Below, piece after piece: positions 29,373 through 36,017 of a DNA stretch of 64,000 bases (within the stretch, counting starts at the first letter, position 1; each line of letters starts with the position of its first letter). The DNA comes from Mycobacterium gordonae (GTDB lineage Bacteria; Actinomycetota; Actinomycetes; Mycobacteriales; Mycobacteriaceae): contig NZ_LKTM01000168.1 of NCBI RefSeq assembly GCF_001417955.2, positions 1-64,000 on the forward strand, given 5' to 3'. Under the pieces are notes generated by a model, which was not told where the DNA came from, searched no databases, and worked only from the letters and a program-made list of their open reading frames with translations. The position numbers and the translations under genes were made by a program.

Positions 29373-29379
29373 ATGAGGT

Positions 29380-30402
29380 ATGCGCTGGGCAGGTCAAGCG
29401 GTGGCGGTCAACGGCACACCCGTTGATGACGGGGCCTTGCCCGGCTTGCAGCGCCTAGGCCTGGTCAAGAGCGTGCGGGTGCCGCAGTTCGAGGGCATGA
29501 CGTTTCACGAGGTGCTCTGCAAATCCGCGCTCAACAAGGTGCCCAACGCGGCCGCACTCCCGTTCCGCTACACGGTCAACGGCTATCGCGGCTGCTCACA
29601 CGCCTGCCGCTACTGTTTTGCCCGCCCCACTCACGAGTACCTGGACTTCGACGTCGGCACCGACTTCGACACCCAGATCGTCGTCAAGACCAACGTCGCC
29701 GAGGTGCTGCGCCAGGAACTCAGACGCCCGTCATGGCAACGCGAGACTGTCGCACTGGGCACCAACACCGATCCCTACCAGCGCGCCGAGGGCCGTTACG
29801 CGTTGATGCCCGGCATCATCTCCGCGCTCGCCGACTCAGGCACACCGATGTCCATTCTCACCAAGGGCACCCTGCTGCGCCGCGACCTTCCGCTGATATC
29901 CCAAGCGGCTCAGCAGGTTCCGCTGTCGGTCGCGATCTCGCTGGCGGTGGGCGATCCGCAGCTGCACCGCGATGTCGAGCCGGGAACGCCCACCCCGCAG
30001 GCCCGCCTGGCGCTCATCACCGCCATTCGCGAAGCCGATCTCGGCTGCCATGTGATGGTCGCGCCGGTGCTGCCGCACCTCACCGATTCGACCGAACACC
30101 TCGACGCACTGCTCGGACAGATCGCCGCCGCGGGCGCCACCAGCGTCACCGTGTTCGGTTTGCACCTGCGCGGCGCCACCCGAGGCTGGTTCATGGCCTG
30201 GCTGGCCCGGGCGCACCCGGAACTGACCAGCCGCTACCGCGACCTCTACCGTCGCGGCGCCTACCTGCCGCAGAGCTACCGCGACGTGCTGCGCGATCGC
30301 GCCAGGCCGTTGATCGCCAAGTACCGGCTCGGCAGTGATCCCCGCCCGTCAACGCCGCCGGCCACCCCCGCGCCGCCTCCCGTGCAACCGACCCTGTTCT
30401 AG
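29380..30402 (+). CDS. Radical SAM protein of the Rv2578c family (SOS-controlled)
   Basis: A 340-residue radical SAM enzyme with cluster motif GCSHACRYCF (C-x3-C-x2-C) followed by the family features ARPTHEYLDFD, ALGTNTDPYQ and SILTKGTLLRRDL. It belongs to the SplB-like/Rv2578c group, whose substrate is unknown. The ATG at 29380 gives MRWAGQAVAVNG, agreeing with the known homologue; an ATG at 29373 is in another frame. The LexA box just upstream places it in the DNA-damage response, so nucleic acid repair or modification is a reasonable inference. It ends in Pro-rich low complexity, and its stop overlaps that of the phosphatase. Confidence 0.92.
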   Translation: MRWAGQAVAVNGTPVDDGALPGLQRLGLVKSVRVPQFEGMTFHEVLCKSALNKVPNAAALPFRYTVNGYRGCSHACRYCFARPTHEYLDFDVGTDFDTQIVVKTNVAEVLRQELRRPSWQRETVALGTNTDPYQRAEGRYALMPGIISALADSGTPMSILTKGTLLRRDLPLISQAAQQVPLSVAISLAVGDPQLHRDVEPGTPTPQARLALITAIREADLGCHVMVAPVLPHLTDSTEHLDALLGQIAAAGATSVTVFGLHLRGATRGWFMAWLARAHPELTSRYRDLYRRGAYLPQSYRDVLRDRARPLIAKYRLGSDPRPSTPPATPAPPPVQPTLF

Positions 30403-31979
30403 CCGCCGCGCGGCTTGGTCAACGTGAACTGGTCGATCGGGACAACCCCGCCGTACGGCCCCCGCACCGCGTAATACGTCGCCTTGATCGACGTCTTGCC
30501 GCCCGGCGCACCCGGGTCGACGTCGAAAGCCACGAAACCGTAAGGGTTGTCGCGGTCACGAAACGCTGACCACGGCGCGTCCTCCATCACGTAGATCGGC
30601 GGCTTGCGTCCCAGAGCGGAATCGAAGGCGCCCACACCGGTGATCACCTGGCAGCGCAGTTCGGGGAAGAACAATCCGTTGGTCGGGTGCGACGTGCCGC
30701 CCCCGCCGATGACCAGATGCACGGTGCCCTTGGTCACATCGATGACGTCGCTGCGGGTGTCCACCGGTATCGGCGTGCGGGTGTCACTTCCGAGGGTGCC
30801 GCGCAACGGGTGCGACCGCTCGTAGTGGTGTTCGTGCCCGCAGACCACCAGGTCGACCTGGTACTGATCGAACAGCGGCAGCCACTCCTGGCGGATCCCG
30901 AGGTCGGCTCCGTTGGCCTTGGCGGTCGAGATCGCCGTCTGGTGCATGCAGACCACTACCCAGTCGATCCCGGGATCACGCCGTGCCGCCGCCAATTCGG
31001 CTGTCAGCCAACGTTTCTGCTCGCCGCCAGAGTAAGCGTGCACATAGGAGTTGCCGCCGTCCTGATAAGCCACGTCGTCGTTGTTCAGGCTGATCACCCG
31101 CACCGCCCCGGCCGTGAACGAATACCACAGACCACGCAACTGCGAACTCGATCCTGAATCCGGCACCGCGAAGTACGTCTGAAACGCGCCGTAACCGATT
31201 GGCCCGTTGCCCAATTCGTTCTCATGATTGCCCGCGGCCGGCATCCACGGCCGGTGACGGGCCGAACGGCTGTTGTTGACAAACCAATCTGACCAGGTGC
31301 GGATCCGGTCGGCCGCCAGATTGGCGTAGCACAGGTCGCCGTTAACCAGGTTGAACAGCGGCGCCAGCCGTTCGATTGCCGCCGTGGTGTCGCCGGCCGC
31401 CGGGGATCCGAGGTGGTCATTGACATACCTGCCATCGGTCAGGGTGCTCAGCGTCGGTGTCGACTGGTCGCCGAAACTGGTGAAGCGGAACGGCTTTCGC
31501 CCTGCCGGTGCGGTTCGCAGGCTCCCCAGCTCGGGCTGCGCTCCGTCGTGCACCGCGGCATAGATGTAGTCGGTGTCCGGCTGCAGGCCCGTCAGCCGCG
31601 CGTGATTGACGCGAACCTCGGTGTTGGATTTGGCATCTCGATACGTCCGGGTTTCGGCCGCCACCGTGCTGCCGAATCCGGACGTCGGCGCGCCCAGCAT
31701 CACCCGCGGGTTACGGACAGCGTCGGTGGTATGCCAGGACACCACCGCCTCGGTGCCGGCATCCCGGCCGAACTGCAGATGCAACCCGGCCACCGGCGGC
31801 GCGCCGGTGCGATCCGGCTGGGACCAGACCCCGGCGTGACCTGACCGCAGTAACGCGGCCCCGCCCACCCCGGCACCGACGCCGAGGACACCGGCCACGG
31901 CGCCGGTCGTGATCAGTGTGCGGCGGCTGAAGCCAGGTGGGTCTCCCTGTCCCGGATCGTCGCTCATGGGGTGCTTCAT
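30399..31979 (-). CDS. Tat-exported purple acid phosphatase-like metallophosphoesterase
   Basis: A protein of about 526 residues with a twin-arginine signal (FSRRTLITTGAVAGVLGVG), an N-terminal fibronectin-like domain, and a metallophosphoesterase domain with FTSFGDQS, NGDLCYANL, AAGNHENE, VVCMHQTA and CGHEHHYERSHP, the ordered metal ligands of purple acid phosphatases. The likely counterpart is Rv2577. Two ATG starts (31979 and 31967) are close and neither has a good ribosome site; both keep the Tat motif. Convergent with the radical SAM gene, with overlapping stop codons (CTAG). Confidence 0.9.
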   Translation of the reverse strand: MKHPMSDDPGQGDPPGFSRRTLITTGAVAGVLGVGAGVGGAALLRSGHAGVWSQPDRTGAPPVAGLHLQFGRDAGTEAVVSWHTTDAVRNPRVMLGAPTSGFGSTVAAETRTYRDAKSNTEVRVNHARLTGLQPDTDYIYAAVHDGAQPELGSLRTAPAGRKPFRFTSFGDQSTPTLSTLTDGRYVNDHLGSPAAGDTTAAIERLAPLFNLVNGDLCYANLAADRIRTWSDWFVNNSRSARHRPWMPAAGNHENELGNGPIGYGAFQTYFAVPDSGSSSQLRGLWYSFTAGAVRVISLNNDDVAYQDGGNSYVHAYSGGEQKRWLTAELAAARRDPGIDWVVVCMHQTAISTAKANGADLGIRQEWLPLFDQYQVDLVVCGHEHHYERSHPLRGTLGSDTRTPIPVDTRSDVIDVTKGTVHLVIGGGGTSHPTNGLFFPELRCQVITGVGAFDSALGRKPPIYVMEDAPWSAFRDRDNPYGFVAFDVDPGAPGGKTSIKATYYAVRGPYGGVVPIDQFTLTKPRGG

Positions 31980-32025
31980 ACCGGACCCGGGTGAACGCCG
32001 CCAGAACTGGCCCGCCGGTAGGCGT

Positions 32026-32871
32026 CTAGTGGCGATGCGGTTCCAGCAATGCCGCCTGCCCGGTGGACGGCGGGTGCGCCGCCAGCCACTCGCGGGTCGC
32101 GGCATGCGAGCGCTCGATCAGCGTGGCCGCGTGCGAGAAGTCGGAGCCGGAGATGTCGACCGGACACAGCGGTCGAATAACGTGCAGCTCACAGGTGGTT
32201 TCGTAGCGGGAGATATCCGCGGCGAGCCGATGGTTGAGGGCGATGGTCATGGCGTGCAGGGCCATGTTGACGGCCGACTTGGGCGTTGCGGGCAGGTCGC
32301 AGGAGTAACCGGTGGGCAGCACCCACACGCGGTCGGCGCCGAGCGCAACCGCATGCGACACCGGTGTGTTGTTCACAACACCGCCGTCCATCAGATCGCG
32401 TCCGTTGATATTGACCGGCGGAAAGATTCCCGGAATGGCGGCGCTGGCGGCGATGGCATCCACTGCGTCACCCGACGACAGCAACACATCGGTGCCCGAG
32501 ACGACGTCCGTGGCCACCACGTGCAGCGGAATCGGCGCGTCCTCGAGCCGGCTGAACTGCAGCTGCTCAGCGAGAATGCGCCGCAGGCCGGAGTTGGGGA
32601 CCAGGTGCGCCCGGCGCCCGAGAATGCCCATGAAACCCGACAGCGGGTGGGCGGGAAATACCTGTTGGCGGGTCAGCGACACCCACAGGTCGGCCAGGCC
32701 CCGGATGCCCGCGGCGTCGGCCCGGGAGGCGAGCCAGCCGCCGTTGACCGCGCCGACGGAGGTGCCGACGATGACGTCCGGGGTGATTCCTTCGTCGGCC
32801 AGGGCGCGCAGCATCCCCACGTGGATTGCTCCCAGGCTGGCGCCACCGGACAACACGAAGGCTGTGGGCAC
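32026..32871 (-). CDS. Patatin-like phospholipase
   Basis: A 281-residue serine esterase of the patatin fold. It shows the oxyanion glycine-rich loop LSGGASLGAIHVG, nucleophile motif IVGTSVGAV (GxSxG) and catalytic Asp in LMDGGVVNN. The GTG at 32871 begins right before the first strand (PTAFVLSGGAS); longer starts would run back through the divergent promoter of the secreted protein gene. No signal peptide. Lipid acyl hydrolysis is expected, substrate unknown. Confidence 0.88.
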   Translation of the reverse strand: MPTAFVLSGGASLGAIHVGMLRALADEGITPDVIVGTSVGAVNGGWLASRADAAGIRGLADLWVSLTRQQVFPAHPLSGFMGILGRRAHLVPNSGLRRILAEQLQFSRLEDAPIPLHVVATDVVSGTDVLLSSGDAVDAIAASAAIPGIFPPVNINGRDLMDGGVVNNTPVSHAVALGADRVWVLPTGYSCDLPATPKSAVNMALHAMTIALNHRLAADISRYETTCELHVIRPLCPVDISGSDFSHAATLIERSHAATREWLAAHPPSTGQAALLEPHRH

Positions 32872-32933
32872 AGCTAGATGGTAGAGACCTTTGCCCGGTT
32901 TGGGCAGGTAACGAATCCGGTAGCGTTTCCGAT

Positions 32934-33371
32934 ATGACGAACGTGCACAAACTGGCAAGCGCGGTCGCCGCAGGCATCCTGGGCGCGGCCTTCGTGGGCT
33001 TGACCCCGACCGCCCTCGCGGACCCGACCGGCCACCAGGTGACCTACACGATCACCACCACCGGAAACCTCACCGGCAACGTCCGTTACATCAACACCGA
33101 TCCGCCCAGTCAAGGGGCGTTCGACGCGAACTCCTCGCAGTTTCTGACCACCGTGCCGGCCACCTTCAGCGCCGATCAACCGCTCGTGTACACCGCGACT
33201 CTCGCGAACCCGGGCCAGTGGGCCTTCGTCAGCGCCAGCGGCGGCTGCCACTGGCCGGACTGCGGCTCGGGAAGCACGCCGGAGCTGCGCTGCGAGATTG
33301 CCGTCGACGGTCAGGTGGTGGACTCGCGAAGCGCCACCACCGGAGTCACCTGCTCGACGCGGCCCTGGTAG
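32934..33371 (+). CDS. Small secreted protein (Rv2576c-like)
   Basis: A 145-residue exported protein. The signal peptide runs MTNVHKLASAVAAGILGAAF to a cleavage site after ALA (TALA-DPTG). The mature part is beta-rich with HQVTYTITTTGNLTGNVRYI and four cysteines (GCHWPDCG, ELRCE, VTCST) likely to form disulphides. The ATG has no ribosome site but a TAGCGT -10-like hexamer lies just upstream, so leaderless translation is plausible. It resembles Rv2576c in size and position; function unknown. It marks the left edge of the accessory island. Confidence 0.85.
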   Translation: MTNVHKLASAVAAGILGAAFVGLTPTALADPTGHQVTYTITTTGNLTGNVRYINTDPPSQGAFDANSSQFLTTVPATFSADQPLVYTATLANPGQWAFVSASGGCHWPDCGSGSTPELRCEIAVDGQVVDSRSATTGVTCSTRPW

Positions 33372-33396
33372 CCGAGCAGGCATCCCCGGCCCGGGC

Positions 33397-33477
33397 TTAC
33401 TCCGCGACGTCGCCGACGACGAAACTGAGTAGCGAGTACGACGTCTCCTCGTCGAGGAACAGAACTTCGTGTGCCAT
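33397..33477 (-). CDS. 26-residue peptide B, paralogue of peptide A; candidate RiPP precursor or signal peptide
   Basis: The ORF starts ATG at 33477 and ends TAA at 33397-33399. The peptide begins MAHEVLFLDEETSYS and ends SFVVGDVAE. It aligns without gaps with peptide A: 13 of 26 residues identical and six more conservative. The shared pattern is E-x-LF-xx-EET-x-Y-x-L-x-SF-x-V, with Ala at position 25. The shared serine 18 is AGT here and TCG in peptide A, so the amino acid, not the DNA, is conserved. The ribosome site GAAAGGTGGTG is one mismatch from the full anti-16S complement. No Cys, no signal peptide, strongly acidic. It lies 133 bases downstream of the methyltransferase. Confidence 0.75.
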   Translation of the reverse strand: MAHEVLFLDEETSYSLLSFVVGDVAE

Positions 33478-33497
33478 GGGTACACACACCACCTTTC

Positions 33498-33520
33498 GCT
33501 CAATGTGATTGAGCCTCAAT
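33498..33520. promoter_or_regulatory. Stacked inverted repeats abutting the peptide B ribosome site
   Basis: GCTCAAT-GTG-ATTGAGC (33498-33514) is perfect, and ATTGAGCCTCAAT (33508-33520) is a second perfect repeat sharing one half-site. In the mRNA of peptide B the first would form a 7-bp stem with a 3-base loop directly 5' of the Shine-Dalgarno. It could be a protein operator or an RNA element controlling translation. Confidence 0.5.
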
Positions 33521-33609
33521 GGTGCGACGCGGGCATCGGTCCTGGGCAGCCTACGAACGGACCCAATTGTGGTCCTCCGACCGGCGTACGGAGCCGTCCA
33601 CCGGATGGG

Positions 33610-34287
33610 TCAACTCCGCGCGGAAGCAATGAGCCATTCGGCGGAATCCGGGTCTTGGGTGTCCAGTGTCAGCCCGACTTCGTCGAGCAATGAGCGGAAG
33701 TCGTCGACGCTGACCCGGTGAGCTTCGAAGGACTGGGTCAGGCTCTGCCCGCCGTACTCGAGGGTGAACTCGCCGAGAACGACATCGCCGTCGTTGTGCA
33801 GGATGGTCATGGTCTGTTGCATGTCACCGTCGGCACGGTGGTAACTGCCGGCGGGTCGCCGGCCGAACCAGTCCGGCGGCCGCCACTGGATGATGGCTTT
33901 GCCAGTGGGTTTGAGGTGATGGGCAACCGTGGCGAGAAGACCCCTGCGTGCGTCCACGCCCGGGTAGTTGACCAGACTGCTGGCCAGCAGCACGACGTCG
34001 TATTTCTCGGGCAGTCGCAGGTCCTCGATGCGGGCCTGAACGGTTCTGGCGCCGCGCACGTGAGTGAGCATGTCAGCCGAGTCGTCCACTGCGCTGACCT
34101 GGAATCCGTTGTCGGCCAACGGGTTGGCGATGCGTCCTGCTCCCGATCCCAGGTCCAGCACCGAGCCGCCCGGTTCCAGGTGCGCGGTGATCAGGTTGAC
34201 TTCGTCGATCACCGACACGCGTCGATAAATCTCGACCAGGCTGCCGTCGGCGGTTATCGGGCTTGCGGGGGTGTTCTCCGTGGGCAT
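33610..34287 (-). CDS. Class I SAM-dependent methyltransferase between the two peptides
   Basis: A 225-residue soluble methyltransferase. Motif I is SVLDLGSGAGRIANPLAD, the acidic residue follows in VSAVDDSADML, then ARIEDLRLPEKYDVVLLASS and a C-terminal beta region (FTLEYGGQSLTQSFEAHRVS) as in SAM methyltransferases of small molecules or peptides. The short N-terminus holds a helix (SLVEIYRRVSVIDEV). It is flanked on the same strand by two paralogous 26-residue peptides, at 90 and 133 bases, so a peptide substrate is the simplest hypothesis. No other maturation enzyme or protease adjoins directly. Confidence 0.88.
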   Translation of the reverse strand: MPTENTPASPITADGSLVEIYRRVSVIDEVNLITAHLEPGGSVLDLGSGAGRIANPLADNGFQVSAVDDSADMLTHVRGARTVQARIEDLRLPEKYDVVLLASSLVNYPGVDARRGLLATVAHHLKPTGKAIIQWRPPDWFGRRPAGSYHRADGDMQQTMTILHNDGDVVLGEFTLEYGGQSLTQSFEAHRVSVDDFRSLLDEVGLTLDTQDPDSAEWLIASARS

Positions 34288-34355
34288 ATCGATTCCGAGC
34301 CTAGATGTTGGGCGGTTAGCTGACGAGAACCCGGGCCAGCGGGGGGCGATCGATT

Positions 34356-34371
34356 CCCGCCGGCCGGCGGG
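34356..34371. terminator. 16-bp perfect palindrome after peptide A
   Basis: CCCGCCGGCCGGCGGG begins seven bases beyond the TGA of peptide A, in the gap before the methyltransferase. A hairpin here could end part of the transcripts or protect the peptide mRNA, which would give more peptide than enzyme. No U tract follows. Confidence 0.45.
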
Positions 34372-34377
34372 CCGTTC

Positions 34378-34458
34378 TCAGTCGGCGATCTCGTCGACGA
34401 TGAACGAGATCAGGCCGTACGTGGTCTCCTCGGCGGCGAACAGGTTTTCGTAGGACAC
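34378..34458 (-). CDS. 26-residue peptide A, paralogue of peptide B; candidate RiPP precursor or signal peptide
   Basis: The GTG at 34458 is preceded by AGGAGA six bases upstream; the TGA is at 34378-34380. The peptide begins MSYENLFAAEETTYG and ends SFIVDEIAD, aligning end to end with peptide B. An in-frame ATG at 34497 would add 13 residues but has no ribosome site and no counterpart in peptide B. It is the first gene after an AT-rich promoter region packed with inverted repeats. It is acidic with a hydrophobic C-terminal half and lacks Cys and Lys. I recognise no family. Confidence 0.75.
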   Translation of the reverse strand: MSYENLFAAEETTYGLISFIVDEIAD

Positions 34459-34486
34459 GATGATTCTCCTAGTGAATCGATAACTG

Positions 34487-34546
34487 GTAATAATCATTAC
34501 ACAATGACGATTTATGTCAATGTGTAACGCTATTCTCGTTACATAT
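34487..34546. promoter_or_regulatory. Operator/promoter cluster of the peptide A transcript
   Basis: Three half-sites form two inverted repeats with equal 7-base spacers. ATTACACAATGAC (34496-34508) pairs with GTCAATGTGTAAC (34516-34528, 11 of 13), and ATGTGTAACG (34520-34529) pairs with CGTTACATAT (34537-34546, 9 of 10). A further repeat GTAAT-AATC-ATTAC lies at 34487-34500. On the minus strand a perfect TTGACA (34520-34515) overlaps the central half-site, followed by AT-rich DNA that could hold the -10. The region is far lower in GC than its surroundings. Confidence 0.6.
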
Positions 34547-34606
34547 CAGTGCGATGTGTATCCCACGACGGGCCCTAGTTGTGTCCCCCGATCGGGGGAC
34601 ACCAGG

Positions 34607-35119
34607 CTAAGGGCCCGGGTTGGTGATCACGACGACTTCCGCGGGCTCGCTGCCGACAGCCCTGAGTCGGTGCCCCACGGACGCGTCGAAATAGGCACTG
34701 TCGCCGGCGGCGAGTGAGATCACGCGGTCGCCGTACGTCAACTCGACGGCCCCGACGTGCACGAAGATGAATTCCTGGCCGGCGTGCTCGGGATGTGGAT
34801 CGTCAGAGGCGTTTGCCGTGGGTCGTACCACGAAAGGCGACATGGATTTGCCCAGCAACGTGGTGGTCAGGGCCCGGTAGCGCCCGCCCGCCGGGTCGGC
34901 GCGGTCGACGGTGATCTGCTCCTCGGCGGCGTCGTCGGAGAAGAGCCGGCCGACGTCGACGTCGAGCGCCCGCGCCACCTTGAGTGCCACCGCGATCGAC
35001 GGCGTGCTCTGGCCGCGCTCGATTTTGGACAGGTAACTCTTGGTCAGGCCGGTCTGCTCGGCCAGTTGCTCGAGGGTGAGGCCACGTTGCCGGCGCACCG
35101 TCCGCAGCAGAGCGGTCAT
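34607..35119 (-). CDS. XRE-cupin transcriptional regulator
   Basis: A 170-residue regulator. The N-terminal helix-turn-helix (LTLEQLAEQTGLTKSYLSKI with ERGQSTPS, residues ~14-45) is joined to a C-terminal cupin domain (HPEHAGQEFIFVHVGAVELT, DRVISLAAGDSAYFD, HRLRAV). Such regulators sense small molecules or metals in the cupin barrel and often control the catabolic genes beside them. It is divergent from the aldolase/lyase pair across an 88-base region with nested palindromes. It also lies upstream of peptide A on the same strand, so it may influence that unit too. I recall no equivalent here in M. tuberculosis. Confidence 0.9.
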   Translation of the reverse strand: MTALLRTVRRQRGLTLEQLAEQTGLTKSYLSKIERGQSTPSIAVALKVARALDVDVGRLFSDDAAEEQITVDRADPAGGRYRALTTTLLGKSMSPFVVRPTANASDDPHPEHAGQEFIFVHVGAVELTYGDRVISLAAGDSAYFDASVGHRLRAVGSEPAEVVVITNPGP

Positions 35120-35145
35120 TCGGCAGGACCTCCTCGGACGTGGAA

Positions 35146-35181
35146 TGACACAAAGTGTCCTATAGTGCTACTATTGTGTCA
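35146..35181. promoter_or_regulatory. Nested palindromes in the XRE-cupin/aldolase divergent promoter
   Basis: Outer arms TGACACAA (35146-35153) and TTGTGTCA (35174-35181) are perfect complements. Within them lie GACAC-AAA-GTGTC (35147-35159) and ATAGT-GCT-ACTAT (35162-35174). The placement between two divergent starts makes it the probable operator of the XRE-cupin regulator. Confidence 0.65.
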
Positions 35182-35207
35182 CACATTCCCGATCGAGGGA
35201 GTCGTTG

Positions 35208-36005
35208 ATGTCATCCACATTCACGCATTCGAAGGCCGACTTGATGCGGCGCGCCCAGCAACGCCTGGATGCCGAGAGCGCCAACTCACAGCTGAGCACC
35301 CGCCAGAAGATCGCGCTCACCTGCCGAGCCCTGTTCGACGCCGGCCATGACTCCGGTCTGGCCGGGCAGATCACCGCACGCGCCGAGCAGCCCGGCACCT
35401 ACTACACCCAGCGCCTGGGCCTGGGTTTCGACGAGATCACCGAGGACAACCTGCTCCTGGTCGACGAGGACCTCAATGTCCTGGAAGGCAACGGAATGGC
35501 CAACCCGGCCAACCGCTTTCACAGCTGGATCTACCGCGCGCGGCCCGATGTCCACTGCATCGTGCACACGCATCCCTTCCATGTGGCGGCCCTGTCGATG
35601 CTGGGGGTTCCGCTGATCGTCTCGCACATGGACACCACCCCGCTCTATGACGACTGCGCCTTCCTGGCCGAGTGGCCCGGCGTGCCGGTGGGAAACGAGG
35701 AAGGCGAGATCATCACCGCCGCACTGGGCGACAAGAAAGCCGCCCTGCTGGCCCATCACGGGCACGTGGTGGCCGGCGCCAGTGTCGAGGAGGCGTGTTC
35801 GCTGGCGGTGCTGATCGAACGCGCCGCCAAGCTGCAACTCGCGGCCATGGCCGCGGGCACCGTCAAAGCGCTCCCGGAGGAACTGGCCCGCGAGGCCCAC
35901 GACTGGACGCTGACACCCTCGCGCAGCCGGGCCAACTTCGCCTACTACGCCCGCCGCGCGCTGGCGCGGCACCCCGACGTCCTGAACCCTCCGTCCGCCA
36001 ACTGA
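35208..36005 (+). CDS. Class II aldolase/adducin family protein
   Basis: A 265-residue zinc-dependent class II aldolase. Metal ligands are in VHCIVHTHPFH (near residue 118) and LAHHGHVVAG. The ATG at 35208 follows GAGGGAG; a TTG three bases earlier is unlikely. Family members split or epimerise sugar phosphates or decarboxylate related acids. Here it is paired with a DapA-family lyase 12 bases on, which suggests breakdown of a hydroxy- or keto-acid, and is controlled by the divergent XRE-cupin gene. Substrate unknown. Confidence 0.9.
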   Translation: MSSTFTHSKADLMRRAQQRLDAESANSQLSTRQKIALTCRALFDAGHDSGLAGQITARAEQPGTYYTQRLGLGFDEITEDNLLLVDEDLNVLEGNGMANPANRFHSWIYRARPDVHCIVHTHPFHVAALSMLGVPLIVSHMDTTPLYDDCAFLAEWPGVPVGNEEGEIITAALGDKKAALLAHHGHVVAGASVEEACSLAVLIERAAKLQLAAMAAGTVKALPEELAREAHDWTLTPSRSRANFAYYARRALARHPDVLNPPSAN

Positions 36006-36017
36006 ATTCGAGGAACC

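Noticed and set aside
28839..29397. Repetitive minus-strand frames reading RARANVRDLRRVAGNTR through the array
   Set aside because: All three frames of the array stay open because of GC content. None has a ribosome site or a plausible protein composition.
32026..32958. Longer start for the patatin-like gene at 32958
   Set aside because: The extension (MPVCARSSYRKRYR onward) is basic, lies across the divergent promoter and precedes the normal first strand of the fold.
33397..34458. Assigning the paired peptides to lanthipeptide, lasso, mycofactocin or PQQ-type RiPPs
   Set aside because: There is no Cys, no C-terminal core motif of those classes, and no cyclase, radical SAM or protease partner adjacent.
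34497..34499. Longer start (ATG at 34497) for peptide A
   Set aside because: No ribosome site precedes it, it lies within the inverted repeat, and the extra 13 residues have no counterpart in peptide B.
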